Shown here one piece after another: positions 39,444-49,077 of a stretch of 64,000 nucleotides of DNA. The DNA lies in the NCBI RefSeq assembly GCF_905120465.1, contig NZ_CAJHOF010000003.1, positions 79,275 through 143,274 of the forward strand, written 5' to 3'. Every line of letters begins with the position of its first letter. Within the stretch, counting starts at the first letter, position 1. Source of the DNA: Campylobacter majalis. Lineage in GTDB: Bacteria; Campylobacterota; Campylobacteria; Campylobacterales; Campylobacteraceae. The notes beneath the pieces are model-generated. The model worked only from the letters and a program-made list of their open reading frames with translations. It made no database searches and was not told where the DNA came from. The position numbers were made by a program, and so were the translations under genes.

Positions 39444-40298
39444 TTATTTTAAATTCTCCAAAAGTGTTCGAATTTGCACTATATCGCTAAATTCTATCGT
39501 TATTTTTCTATTTTTAACTTTGGTTTTTAGTCCAAATTTCTCTAAAATTCCACCTAATCTTAAAATCTCACTTTCATATTCAATGTCTTCATTGAGTATT
39601 TGTCGCTTTGGTTTTTTAGTTTCTTTTAGCTTTTTAATTAAATTTTCAGTTTCACGTACGGTTAGCTTTTGCCCAATGATTGTATCTACAACCATCTTCT
39701 CATCATCTTTGCTTAAGCCTACGATTGTTTTTGCATGTCCTTGTGTTAGCTTTTCATCGGCAATTAATGCTCTTGTCTCATCACTAAGGCTTAACAAACG
39801 CATTGTGTTTGTTATTTGTGTGCGCGACTTATGTATGATATTTGATAGTGCCTCTTGTGTTATTTGATACTCATCAATTAGCTCTTTGTATGAATTTGCA
39901 AGCTCAATTGGATTTAAATTCTCACGCTGAATATTCTCAATTAAAGCCAATTCACGTAAATTTTGCGATCCTAAATCAGCAACAATCGCTCTTATTTTGC
40001 TCTCGCCTAGTAGCTTTGTTGCTCTTAAACGTCTCTCTCCGGCTATTAATGTATAGCCACCATCTTTTTTGATAACAATTATAGGCTGTATTAATCCGTG
40101 GCGTTTTATGCTATCACTTAGTTCATTTAAAGCTTCGGTATTAAAGTGCTTTCTTGGCTGGTATGGGTTTGGCGAGATAGATGATATATCTATTTCTTCT
40201 ACTATACTTGTATTGCTTTTAAACGCTTCGTTATATGAGCTCTCGATATCAAAAATTATATCTTCAAATCCTTTTCCTAATCCACTTTTTTTAGCCAT
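39444..40298 (-). CDS. parB: Chromosome-partitioning protein ParB
   Basis: 284 residues. ISPNPYQPRKHFN and AGERRLRATKLLG form the CTP-binding ParB/Srx domain; a helix-turn-helix follows (ITQEALSNIIHKSRTQITNTMRLL region), then a C-terminal dimerisation helix. Spreads from parS sites and works with ParA. Starts 2 bases after parA. Confidence 0.95.
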   Translation of the reverse strand: MAKKSGLGKGFEDIIFDIESSYNEAFKSNTSIVEEIDISSISPNPYQPRKHFNTEALNELSDSIKRHGLIQPIIVIKKDGGYTLIAGERRLRATKLLGESKIRAIVADLGSQNLRELALIENIQRENLNPIELANSYKELIDEYQITQEALSNIIHKSRTQITNTMRLLSLSDETRALIADEKLTQGHAKTIVGLSKDDEKMVVDTIIGQKLTVRETENLIKKLKETKKPKRQILNEDIEYESEILRLGGILEKFGLKTKVKNRKITIEFSDIVQIRTLLENLK

Positions 40299-40300
40299 TC

Positions 40301-41083
40301 TTACTCCATAATCGCATACGCTAGATGTTGATAAGCAACAGAGCCTGGTGATTTTATATCATAAAGTATCACTGGCTTACCAAAACTTGGACTTTCGGCT
40401 AGTTTTACATTTCTAGGTATGACAACTAGTTCATCAACTGTATCCTTGCACATAAAAAGCTTTTGTTTAAAATGTTGCTTCAGATTTGAAACCGTATCTT
40501 TTGCGAGATTGTTTTGCGAACTAAACATTGTTGGCAAAAATCCCCTAATGTTTAGTTTTGGGTTTGTTTCTGACTTAACCAGCTTAATTGTATTTAACAT
40601 CATCGCAAGACCCTCTAAAGCATAAAATTCACACTGCACAGGGATAATCACGCTATCGCTTGCACTTAGTGCATTTATAGTCAGGCTCCCAAGTGCTGGC
40701 GGACTATCAATAATGATATAATCATACTCATGCCTTATCTCTTCAAGCTTATTTTTAAGAACCAGTTTAAAATCCTTACTTCTATCATCAAACTCACGCT
40801 CTATTCCAACAAGGCCTATATTTGAAGGTGCTAAAAATAGCGTTGGAATTTGCGTTTTTAGTACTATGTCTGATAGTTTTTTTGAGCCGGTTAAAACATG
40901 GTAGATATTAAACTCATAATCTTTTCTGCTAAAACCAATGCCTGTTGTAGCATTTGCTTGTGGATCAATATCTATTAAAAGCACCTTTTTTTCAGCTACA
41001 GCCAAAGAAGCAGCGAGATTTACAGCTGTCGTAGTCTTACCTACTCCACCTTTTTGATTTGCTATTGTTATTACTTCACTCAT
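40301..41083 (-). CDS. parA: Chromosome-partitioning ATPase ParA
   Basis: 260 residues with deviant Walker A KGGVGKTTTAVNLA (10-23), LLIDIDPQANAT and IIIDSPPALG. Moves parS-ParB complexes along the nucleoid. Overlaps birA by 4 bases. Confidence 0.96.
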   Translation of the reverse strand: MSEVITIANQKGGVGKTTTAVNLAASLAVAEKKVLLIDIDPQANATTGIGFSRKDYEFNIYHVLTGSKKLSDIVLKTQIPTLFLAPSNIGLVGIEREFDDRSKDFKLVLKNKLEEIRHEYDYIIIDSPPALGSLTINALSASDSVIIPVQCEFYALEGLAMMLNTIKLVKSETNPKLNIRGFLPTMFSSQNNLAKDTVSNLKQHFKQKLFMCKDTVDELVVIPRNVKLAESPSFGKPVILYDIKSPGSVAYQHLAYAIME

Positions 41084-41715
41084 CTTAAAGAATACACCTT
41101 TTTGTTATTTATCATTATCGCTCCGTCATCACAAAGCGTAGCACAAGCTAGACTTATGCTATCATCACCAACATGTGTGATATAATTTTTAGACTTTTGA
41201 AATTCTATCTTAAACTTGCTAAAAATTTGCTTCCATTTTGGTTTTTTTTCCAACTCTTCACAAAAAGCCCAAACCAAGCTATCTCGAGACACTTTTATAT
41301 CTAAAACACCTGCTTTTTCAGGCTTTGAGTATAAATTTATACCTATACTGCCTATATATGCGTCATTTATTTTTGTGCTTATTGTGCCACCGATTTTTAG
41401 CTCGTTTATATAAAAATCATTTGGCCATTTTACCCATACTTTTGAGCCATATTTTTTTAAAATTTCGGCCATTATCATGCTAAAATATATAGAAATCGAT
41501 GCATCATTTAAATCATCTGGCAACAAAAATTTATCTATGCAAAACGACATAAATAAATTTCCATCTCCACCGCTCCACTCATTTCCCCTACTTCCAACAC
41601 CGGCATTTTGAATATCAGCCACGATGCAATACGGAGACGTTATCGTCTTGTTTCGCAATGCCGAGACTAAATACAGATGTGTTGAGTCTATCTCATCTAC
41701 AAACTCAACTCTCAA
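41080..41715 (-). CDS. birA: Biotin-[acetyl-CoA-carboxylase] ligase
   Basis: 211 residues, monofunctional: it lacks the N-terminal DNA-binding domain of E. coli BirA. Biotinyl-AMP loop GVGSRGNEWSGGDGNLFMS, then VWVKWPNDFYINELKIGG. Attaches biotin to carboxylase carrier proteins. Overlaps fmt by 11 bases. Confidence 0.92.
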   Translation of the reverse strand: MRVEFVDEIDSTHLYLVSALRNKTITSPYCIVADIQNAGVGSRGNEWSGGDGNLFMSFCIDKFLLPDDLNDASISIYFSMIMAEILKKYGSKVWVKWPNDFYINELKIGGTISTKINDAYIGSIGINLYSKPEKAGVLDIKVSRDSLVWAFCEELEKKPKWKQIFSKFKIEFQKSKNYITHVGDDSISLACATLCDDGAIMINNKKVYSLR

Positions 41716-42607
41716 AAATATCCCCCACTTTTAATCTCTTGCCATTTATGAAATCAGTAGCGCTTACAGACCTTTTGCCAGACTCTTGTAGTGTAAAAAT
41801 TTCAATCGCACTATTTTTAGTTGCCACAACAAAACTCTGCTTATTAATAGACAAAATTTCACCAACCTTTCCACTTAGATTACTTTTTTTAAGATTTAAA
41901 ATTTTAAGTCCAGTTTTTGTAAATATCCCAGGCCATGGCGTAAATGCAAGATATTTATTATAAAAATTTTCATCATCAAAACCAACCAAACCCATTTGCT
42001 TGGTTATTTTTTTGCAATGCGTGGCACTTTCATCATCTTGTTTGATAGGCGTTATTTGATTAAAATTTCTCAATGTTGAGATAATAAGCTCTGCTGCCAT
42101 AATAGCCAATTCATCAAAAAGCTCACCGCTTGTCTTATCTAAACATGATGTTTTTGCTACTTCAAGAACATCTCCTGTATCAAGCCCAGCCTCCATTAAC
42201 ATAGTGCATACTCCAGTTTCGCTCTCGCCATCTAAAATAGCTGATTGAATAGGGCTAGCACCGCGGTATTTTGGCAAAATTGATGCGTGTAAATTTATAC
42301 AAGGTGCTATATCAAGCACGGCTTGTGGAAGGATTTGCCCATATGCTGCAACTACGATAAAATCTGGATTAAGCGAACGTAAAAACTCATGAATGCTTTC
42401 GTCTTTTAAATTTTTTGGTTGCAAAATTTTAATATCTGATTTTTTATCAAGCAAAAACTGTTTCACGCTTGGCGGAGTTAATATTTGTTTTCTACCAACT
42501 GGCTTATCTGGCTGAGTAAATACAGCTAAAACATTGATTTTTTCATTTAAAATTCTTTCTAAAATTACTCTAGCATAATCAGGTGTCCCCATGAAAACTA
42601 TATTCAT
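41705..42607 (-). CDS. fmt: Methionyl-tRNA formyltransferase
   Basis: 300 residues. MNIVFMGTPDYARVIL at the start; catalytic Asn/His/Asp in INLHASILPKYRGASPIQ and the later LDTGDV; C-terminal OB-fold tRNA-binding domain. Formylates initiator Met-tRNA with 10-formyl-THF. First gene of fmt-birA-parA-parB, divergent from moaA, with a TTGGATAAAAT-type -10 at 42663-42668. Confidence 0.96.
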   Translation of the reverse strand: MNIVFMGTPDYARVILERILNEKINVLAVFTQPDKPVGRKQILTPPSVKQFLLDKKSDIKILQPKNLKDESIHEFLRSLNPDFIVVAAYGQILPQAVLDIAPCINLHASILPKYRGASPIQSAILDGESETGVCTMLMEAGLDTGDVLEVAKTSCLDKTSGELFDELAIMAAELIISTLRNFNQITPIKQDDESATHCKKITKQMGLVGFDDENFYNKYLAFTPWPGIFTKTGLKILNLKKSNLSGKVGEILSINKQSFVVATKNSAIEIFTLQESGKRSVSATDFINGKRLKVGDIFES

Positions 42608-42751
42608 TTTTGCTCCATTTTAAATCAAATTTAAACACACTTAAAGATAAATATGCATTCGTATTTTATCCAACTCAACGTTAAAAAATAGTAACACGAA
42701 TAATTTTAAATCCTACAAAGCAATTTTTAACTAAATTTAAACATTTTAGCC

Positions 42752-42757
42752 TATAAT
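42752..42757 (+). promoter_or_regulatory. -10 box for moaA-queE-queD operon
   Basis: TATAAT in TTTAGCCTATAATC, 28 bases before the moaA ATG. Confidence 0.6.
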
Positions 42758-42785
42758 CATTATTAAAATTTTAAAGGATTTAGAT

Positions 42786-43754
42786 ATGCTTATTGATGGA
42801 CATGGCAGAGTTGTGAATTATCTGCGTGTTTCAGTAACTCAAAGGTGTAATTTTAGATGTAGGTATTGTATGCCAAGCACTCCATTTAACTGGACGCCAA
42901 AGGAAAATTTGTTAAGTTTTGAAGAGTTGTTTTTGTTTATTAAGGTGTGCATAGATGAGGGAGTAAATAAAATACGCATAACAGGTGGTGAGCCACTTTT
43001 ACGCAAAGACTTGCCTAAATTTATAAGTATGATACATGAGTATAAACCAGACATAGATTTAGCCATAACCACAAATGGATATATGCTAAAAAGTTACGCA
43101 AAAGCACTTAAAAACGCTGGTTTAAAGCGCATTAATATGTCTCTTGATACACTCAAAAATGATAAAGCAAGATTTATGGCTCAAAAAAGCGTTTTAAACG
43201 AGGTTTTAACAGGGTTTGAAGAGGCGTTAGAAGTTGGACTGAAAGTAAAATTAAATACAGTTGCATTAAAAGGTTTTAACGACGATGAGATTTTAAATTT
43301 GCTTGAATTTGCAAAATTTAGGGGTTGCCAAATAAGATTTATTGAATACATGGAAAACCAACATGCAAAAGACGAACTAAAAGGGCTAAAAAGCGATGAG
43401 ATCTTAAATATAATAGCTCAAAAATACAATTTTACCAAAGCCGAAAAACTGCCGTCTGCACCAGCGTCACTATACAAACTAGACGATGGATACACATTTG
43501 GCATAATAGATCCACACAAACATGATTTTTGTAAAAGCTGCAACCGCATACGCTTAAGTGCTGAAGGATTTTTAATACCTTGCTTATATTTTGAAGATGC
43601 GATGAGCATTAAAAAAGCCGTCCAAAGTGGCGACATATTAGGAGCTAGTGAGATTTTAAGACAAGTACTTAAAAACAAACCTGAAAAAAACAAATGGGAA
43701 GCAGATGCAACAAACGTAACATCTGCTCGTGCATTTTACCAGACTGGCGGATGA
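42786..43754 (+). CDS. moaA: GTP 3',8-cyclase (molybdopterin biosynthesis)
   Basis: 322 residues. N-terminal radical-SAM cysteines C21, C25 and C28 (CNFRCRYC), [12 protein letters not shown], and a C-terminal second cluster site [13 protein letters not shown]...C; ends TGG, consistent with the GG tail needed for activity. First step of molybdenum cofactor synthesis, needed by PsrA in this window. Overlaps queE by 4 bases. Confidence 0.96.
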   Translation: MLIDGHGRVVNYLRVSVTQRCNFRCRYCMPSTPFNWTPKENLLSFEELFLFIKVCIDEGVNKIRITGGEPLLRKDLPKFISMIHEYKPDIDLAITTNGYMLKSYAKALKNAGLKRINMSLDTLKNDKARFMAQKSVLNEVLTGFEEALEVGLKVKLNTVALKGFNDDEILNLLEFAKFRGCQIRFIEYMENQHAKDELKGLKSDEILNIIAQKYNFTKAEKLPSAPASLYKLDDGYTFGIIDPHKHDFCKSCNRIRLSAEGFLIPCLYFEDAMSIKKAVQSGDILGASEILRQVLKNKPEKNKWEADATNVTSARAFYQTGG

Positions 43755-44506
43755 GTTTGCTTAAGATTGTTGAGAGCTTTTTAAGCATTCAAGGAGAGGG
43801 AGAATTTGCTGGAAGGGTGGCATATTTTATTCGTCTTTTTGGATGCAATTTAAATTGTGCAGGTTTTAACACTAAAAAAATTTCACCCAAAACTGGCGAA
43901 ATTTTAGTAGGATGTGACACAATAAGAGCGGTTGCAACCTCGCATTTTGACGCAGAAAGTTTTAATAGTGCTGATGAAATTTTAAACCAATTTAGCAAAA
44001 AATGTAAAAATTTAATACAAAAACCGCTCATTGTAATCACTGGCGGAGAGCCACTAATACATCATCAAAATGAAATTTTGATCAAACTGGTATCAAAGTT
44101 GCTTGATGCAAATTATGAAGTGCAGTTTGAAACAAACGCCACGATTGAGATTGATTTTGATAAATATAGCGTATATAAAGAGTGTCACTTTGCCATGGGA
44201 ATAAAATTAGCAAATTCTGGCGTTAAACAAAATAAGCGTATCAACCAAAATGCCATTATTGCAATAAGCAAAAACGCAAAATCGTGTTTTTATAAATTTG
44301 TTTTAAGCGGAGACGAACAAGAGATAGATGAAATTTTAAATATCTTAAAGATATATCAAAACAAAATTTGGTGTATGCCAATGGGCGAGAGCAAAACAAA
44401 ACTAGAAAAAATCGCCCCAAAAGTCGCACAAATAGCCATAAAATATGGGCTAAACTATACAGATAGACTTCATATAAGACTATGGGATAAAAAAGAAGGT
44501 GTATGA
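43751..44506 (+). CDS. queE: 7-carboxy-7-deazaguanine synthase
   Basis: 251 residues from the ATG at 43751, which overlaps the moaA stop (ATGA); an upstream in-frame ATG at 43694 lies deep inside moa[12 protein letters not shown] and TGGEPLIHH mark QueE. The radical-SAM cysteines are C32, C36 and C55, i.e. CX3CX18C instead of CX3CX2C. The insertion between them ([16 protein letters not shown]) is, as far as I recall, usual in epsilonproteobacterial QueE. Makes CDG for queuosine; overlaps queD. Confidence 0.92.
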   Translation: MSLLKIVESFLSIQGEGEFAGRVAYFIRLFGCNLNCAGFNTKKISPKTGEILVGCDTIRAVATSHFDAESFNSADEILNQFSKKCKNLIQKPLIVITGGEPLIHHQNEILIKLVSKLLDANYEVQFETNATIEIDFDKYSVYKECHFAMGIKLANSGVKQNKRINQNAIIAISKNAKSCFYKFVLSGDEQEIDEILNILKIYQNKIWCMPMGESKTKLEKIAPKVAQIAIKYGLNYTDRLHIRLWDKKEGV

Positions 44507-45087
44507 TGATAATAAGAAAAATGTTTAAATTTGAAAATGCTCATATTGTGAGATTTTGCTCATCAAAACGATGCAGAACATCTATACATGGGCATAGCTA
44601 TAAGGCCGAGATTTTACTTAGCTCAAACTATCTGGACAACGCAGGGATGGTGTATGATTTTGGCTTAATGAAGCAAAACATAAAAACAATAATTGATAGC
44701 TTCGATCACGCCACAACTATATATTCAGGTGATAGCATAGAGTATCAAAATGATTTAAAGCGTCATTCACAACGCTGGATAAGTATACCACTAAACCCAT
44801 CAGCAGAACAATTTTGTAGGATATTTTTTGTGATAATTGACAGGCTATTAAAAGCTACAATTATGCAAAATGGCGAACATGAAGTATCAGTGTATAGCGT
44901 AATCGTACATGAGACAGACACAGGCTATGCTCAGTGCTTTTGCGATGATGCGTATAATGCCAAAATGGGCGAAATAAATCTGGATGATATTGTATTTTCT
45001 CCAGCCATAATTGATGAATGGGACGATAAAGAGCTGTTTGAAAAAATCAAACTAAAAACACAAATCATAAATCCAAAGGATGTTTAA
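44503..45087 (+). CDS. queD: 6-carboxy-5,6,7,8-tetrahydropterin synthase
   Basis: 194 residues, longer than the roughly 120 of E. coli QueD. Zn-binding histidines in ENAHIVRF and IHGHSYK, active-site cysteine in FCSSKRCR, and GMVYDFGLMK. Acts one step before QueE in queuosine synthesis. Overlaps queE by 4 bases and shares one base with the next gene. Confidence 0.93.
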   Translation: MMIIRKMFKFENAHIVRFCSSKRCRTSIHGHSYKAEILLSSNYLDNAGMVYDFGLMKQNIKTIIDSFDHATTIYSGDSIEYQNDLKRHSQRWISIPLNPSAEQFCRIFFVIIDRLLKATIMQNGEHEVSVYSVIVHETDTGYAQCFCDDAYNAKMGEINLDDIVFSPAIIDEWDDKELFEKIKLKTQIINPKDV

Positions 45088-45269
45088 TGAAGCAAATTAA
45101 AATTTTACTTTTTAGTGTAGCTATGGCACTTATATTTGCTGGATGCGATGAAAAAATCGAAAAGCAACCAGAAATAATTCCAAGCGATATCCCAATAGCA
45201 CAAAGCGAAAATAACACTACAATTGATGAAAATTTCCCACCAGAACCAGTTATAGAAGGAGAACAATAA
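45087..45269 (+). CDS. Small lipoprotein
   Basis: 60 residues. Signal peptide MKQIKILLFSVAMALIFAGC with lipobox IFAGC (Cys20), then an acidic, Pro/Glu/Asn-rich tail with no fold signature. Embedded by one-base overlaps between queD and a membrane protein gene, which supports it being real. Function unknown. Confidence 0.75.
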   Translation: MKQIKILLFSVAMALIFAGCDEKIEKQPEIIPSDIPIAQSENNTTIDENFPPEPVIEGEQ

Positions 45270-45676
45270 TGCAACATTTAGCCGAACTTTTTGCCTACAC
45301 ATATCCTATACACAAAGGACTAATGCACCTACTTTTAACACTTATAGTGATTTATTTATTGCTCACACAATTTGGCGTTAGCACTAAAAATTACGTGCTT
45401 AGGGTTCGCTATTTTTTACCACTTTATCATGGAGCTTTAAGCATAATAATGTTTAGTGGTATTTTACTTTTAGCAGCACTTGGTTTTAACCTGACACTTA
45501 AAATTTCAGCCATGATTTTATCTGTAATTTTACTCATCGCAATTTCTGTCATAGGCTTTAAAAAGCTAAAATTTTATGCACCAAAAAACGAACTTCATAA
45601 ATTTAAAAGATTTGCACTTTTCCAAGGTCTAGCAGAGATATTGTTAATAGTTTTTGCTGGAACATTTAAGGGGTAA
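45269..45676 (+). CDS. Small integral membrane protein
   Basis: 135 residues with four hydrophobic helices (about 15-35, 53-73, 77-97 and 112-132). No recognised domain. Cotranscribed with the lipoprotein (one-base overlap) and rsmE (starts 1 base after). Function unknown. Confidence 0.75.
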   Translation: MQHLAELFAYTYPIHKGLMHLLLTLIVIYLLLTQFGVSTKNYVLRVRYFLPLYHGALSIIMFSGILLLAALGFNLTLKISAMILSVILLIAISVIGFKKLKFYAPKNELHKFKRFALFQGLAEILLIVFAGTFKG

Positions 45677-45677
45677 A

Positions 45678-46331
45678 ATGAAATTTTTATACGATATAAA
45701 AGCTGGGCAAGAGCAGATTAAAATAGAAAATGAAAGCTTTAATCACCTAAAAGCAAGACGTGCAAAAATAGGCGACACAATAGAGCTAAGCAACCTAAAT
45801 GATGGCAAAATTTACCTCTATGAAATCACTGAATTTTCACGAAAATATGCCGAACTTAAGCTGGTTTTTGCTAGTTTAAATGAGCAAGTAAAATATGATT
45901 TTAGCATAGCTTGGGCTGTAATAGATCCAAAAACCATAGAAAAAACCTTGCCTTTTTTAAACGAACTTGGAGTTGGTAAAATCATCTTTGTCTATACAAA
46001 ATTTTCACAGCGAAATTTCAAGCTTGACTTAGCTAAATTTGAGCGAATATGTGCGTTAAGTTGCGAACAATGCGGACGAGAGAGCATGATGAAGTTTGAA
46101 ATTTATCAAAGTTTAGATGATTTTTTAAATATTTATAAAAACGTAGCTTTAATAAATTTTAGCAAAAATACTCTAGAAAACTACTCAAACGAACTACTTT
46201 TCATAGGTCCAGAAGGCGGTTTTAGTAGCGATGAAGTCAAGCAATTTACAAAATCATATGGACTAGGCACAAAAAATATATTAAGATCACAAACAGCAAT
46301 CACAGCAACAACTGCCAAAATTTTATGTTAG
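45678..46331 (+). CDS. rsmE: 16S rRNA m3U1498 methyltransferase
   Basis: 217 residues from ATG 45678, chosen for TTAAGGGGTAAA immediately before it. N-terminal PUA-like domain and C-terminal SPOUT knot: LLFIGPEGGFSSDEV and LRSQTAITATTAKIL. Methylates U1498 of 16S rRNA. Its stop abuts the stop of the convergent ppx gene with no spacer. Confidence 0.93.
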   Translation: MKFLYDIKAGQEQIKIENESFNHLKARRAKIGDTIELSNLNDGKIYLYEITEFSRKYAELKLVFASLNEQVKYDFSIAWAVIDPKTIEKTLPFLNELGVGKIIFVYTKFSQRNFKLDLAKFERICALSCEQCGRESMMKFEIYQSLDDFLNIYKNVALINFSKNTLENYSNELLFIGPEGGFSSDEVKQFTKSYGLGTKNILRSQTAITATTAKILC

Positions 46332-47780
46332 TTATTCAAAGCTAATTATAAACCCATTTGGTTTAGTTAGCTTTTTTATCTCTTCTTTTGCCAAAATCAA
46401 AGATTTTATTCCAGAGATATGCAATATATTATTTTCAAATTTAAAGCCAAATTTTACCCCATGCCTTACCACATCCAAAGCCTTGGCTAAATATAAAATA
46501 AAACTTAACCAACGCACGTCGCTACGCTTTGGCAAGAGAGATTTGTATCTGTCATATTCATATACAACTTTTTTACCATTTGTTGCGATTATAGCTAGTA
46601 TGAGTGCCTTTTGTTCATGCGTAAAGCCATAATTTAGAGAGTTTTGCACAATAAAAGCTGAATTTATATGGTCGTTGTAAAACCCGATATCCCTGCCGAT
46701 ACAGCACAATTTCGCCGCCATATCCAGTTCATATATAAATTTTTCATCTATAGCATGTAGCGGACTTAGCACATTAAAGATAGCTTTTGCATTTTTTTGT
46801 ATGTTTTTTGTATCTGCACCACCAAATCTATCTTGTATGCTTTTTACACTTGGATTTAATCCAGCCGGAAATTTCAAGCCTGGTCTTAAAAAATCACTTA
46901 AAAACACCCCTTCTCTTACACCAACGCCACTTGTTATCACTCGTTTTACTTCTAGTGCTTTTGCAATAGCCAAAAAGATTAAAACACCCTCTTTAATCGT
47001 ATCAAATCTATCTTTTTTAATGAAAAATTTATCAAGTTTATCATTATCAGTCTGCAATAGATTCTCTAAAAACTCAAGCTGCTCTTTTAAATCATAATTA
47101 AAACCGTGAAGCACAGAAAATGCATAATTTAAACGCTTAATAATAGCCGACGATACAGCACGCAAAGATCCACCTATAGCAATTAAATTTTCGCATTTAA
47201 AATCATCTGGCAATTGCTTAAGGATTTGTTTTATAAATTTATTTATTTTATTGTCATTTTTTCTTTCACCAAATAGCTCTTTTAGCCTTACTGTGCCGAT
47301 ATTTAGCGTGATTGCTTTTTGTATCGCGCCATCTTTTATCACAGCCAACTCACTAGAACCACCGCCAATATCTAATGTAACGGCATGAGATGGCAACTTT
47401 AACAACAAATTTGCAGCCACCGCACCATATCTGGCCTCGCTCTCTCCATCTATCACTTTAAGCCCTATGCCAAGTTTATTTTTTACATCACATATAAAAT
47501 TTTTCGTATTCGGTGCATCTCGCAATGCCGATGTGCCAACAGCAAAAATTTTCGTGCATTTTTGTGCTTTAGCGATTTGCTTAAACTCACTAAGCACACC
47601 AAAAGCTGCGTCATATGCTTTGCTAGATATTGCGCCATCACTATCGTATCCGCCTTCAGCCAATCTAACACGAGCCTTATGATCAGATAATGTAAAAAAC
47701 GCCCAACGAGATGTCCGCTCAAAAATCGCCATTCGAATTGAATTTGAGCCTATATCAATTACTGCTGTTCGTTTTGCCAT
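46332..47780 (-). CDS. ppx: Ppx/GppA-family exopolyphosphatase
   Basis: 482 residues. Starts AVIDIGSNSIRMAIFE; VTLDIGGGSSELAVI and AIGGSLRAVSS are the ASKHA ATPase-fold motifs; the C-terminal part is an HD-like helical domain. Degrades polyphosphate and/or pppGpp, linking it to the stringent response. The start overlaps the upstream histidine kinase gene by 26 bases. Confidence 0.92.
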   Translation of the reverse strand: MAKRTAVIDIGSNSIRMAIFERTSRWAFFTLSDHKARVRLAEGGYDSDGAISSKAYDAAFGVLSEFKQIAKAQKCTKIFAVGTSALRDAPNTKNFICDVKNKLGIGLKVIDGESEARYGAVAANLLLKLPSHAVTLDIGGGSSELAVIKDGAIQKAITLNIGTVRLKELFGERKNDNKINKFIKQILKQLPDDFKCENLIAIGGSLRAVSSAIIKRLNYAFSVLHGFNYDLKEQLEFLENLLQTDNDKLDKFFIKKDRFDTIKEGVLIFLAIAKALEVKRVITSGVGVREGVFLSDFLRPGLKFPAGLNPSVKSIQDRFGGADTKNIQKNAKAIFNVLSPLHAIDEKFIYELDMAAKLCCIGRDIGFYNDHINSAFIVQNSLNYGFTHEQKALILAIIATNGKKVVYEYDRYKSLLPKRSDVRWLSFILYLAKALDVVRHGVKFGFKFENNILHISGIKSLILAKEEIKKLTKPNGFIISFE

Positions 47781-49077
47781 TTTTCTTTCCTAACTTTTTT
47801 ATAGGCATCACAAGTGTTGCAATTGCACCATTACTATCTGTGCGATTTTTTATACTTATTTTGCCGCCCAGTGCCTGAGCTGCACCTTTTGCTAAAAACA
47901 GCCCAAGTCCAGTACCGCCCTTATCTCCATATCTTTTAAATGGTGCAAATAAGTCCTTGCTCTCATCTATGCCTATTCCACTATCAATCACCTCAATGAT
48001 AAAATTTCTATTTTCAATGCGTGTTTTAACTATAATAGTTGAATTTTGAGGTGAAAATTTTATAGCATTTTGAATAAAATTTTGAAGCACATGAGTTAGT
48101 AAGCTTTGTTGCAAATTCATATTTAAATTTTTAGGCTTTAACTCCAAGCTCACATCTTTATTTTCCACACGTGCTAAAATTGCAAAATTGTTGCCAAGTT
48201 TTTGTATAAAGCTTATTATATCAGTTGGCACTGGCTCTTCAAACTGAGCACCCTCTTGCCTACCTATCTCAAGCACCGAGCCGATAATCGCATTCATTTG
48301 ATTAATTGAATCATTATTCGTTTTTAATGCCTCTATATATCTTTCGCTCTCACGCTGCTTTAACAAAGTCACTTCATTTTTTGCTTTCATGACAGCCAGT
48401 GGAGTTTTTAACTCATGTGCTACGCCTACAAACAATTCTTTTTGATAGCTTACAAACGTTTGTATGCGATTAATAAGTCCATTTATGCCCCTAACTAATG
48501 GTTTAAACTCAATAGGAAGAGAGTTGGTGTCTATCTCTTTTAAAAAACTCTCGTCTATCTTGCCAAGCTTTTTAGTTAAAATTTTAATAGGCACTAAAAG
48601 CATTCTGGATAAAAATAGTGCATAAAATAGCACAAGTGCTATCGAAACAGCATTTACTATGATAATGTCTATTAAAATTTGTCTGATTATATTTGACTGT
48701 AGTGTCGTATCTTTGCTTAATCTTAGATAGTTTTCTTCAGTAGCAGTAATATAGTGTAGATGTATATATGTCCTATTGTCTTTATCCTCATAAACAAAAC
48801 GAGATTTTATATCATGCGTAGCTCTAGGCAAAATTTTAACATCAGTAACACTTGCGTTTGGTAATTGGATGCTAAATTCTGTTTTAAAGTGAGGGTTAAA
48901 AACATGCGGTTGGCTTATTATTGCTTTAGCTTCATATGTAAGCTCTAAAACCACGCTCTCAAGTATTGTGACACGTATATAATAATACAACATCACAGAA
49001 ACTATAGCAATTAGCACCATTGAAGCTGATGCTAATTGAAGTATAAATCTAGTTCTTAAGCTTTTTTCGGGAAGCAA
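47755..49077 (-). CDS. Histidine kinase paired with CosR
   Basis: 440 residues: TM1 about 12-34, a periplasmic sensor region of about 100 residues, TM2 about 133-158, a HAMP-like linker, H221 in GVAHELKTPLAVM, and a catalytic domain with NFIQNAIKFSPQNS, DSGIGI and GTGLGLFLAKG. It begins 22 bases inside the 3' end of cosR, so the two are translated together. CosR is an orphan regulator in C. jejuni, so this kinase is a notable candidate cognate partner. Confidence 0.92.
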   Translation of the reverse strand: MLPEKSLRTRFILQLASASMVLIAIVSVMLYYYIRVTILESVVLELTYEAKAIISQPHVFNPHFKTEFSIQLPNASVTDVKILPRATHDIKSRFVYEDKDNRTYIHLHYITATEENYLRLSKDTTLQSNIIRQILIDIIIVNAVSIALVLFYALFLSRMLLVPIKILTKKLGKIDESFLKEIDTNSLPIEFKPLVRGINGLINRIQTFVSYQKELFVGVAHELKTPLAVMKAKNEVTLLKQRESERYIEALKTNNDSINQMNAIIGSVLEIGRQEGAQFEEPVPTDIISFIQKLGNNFAILARVENKDVSLELKPKNLNMNLQQSLLTHVLQNFIQNAIKFSPQNSTIIVKTRIENRNFIIEVIDSGIGIDESKDLFAPFKRYGDKGGTGLGLFLAKGAAQALGGKISIKNRTDSNGAIATLVMPIKKLGKKNGKTNSSN

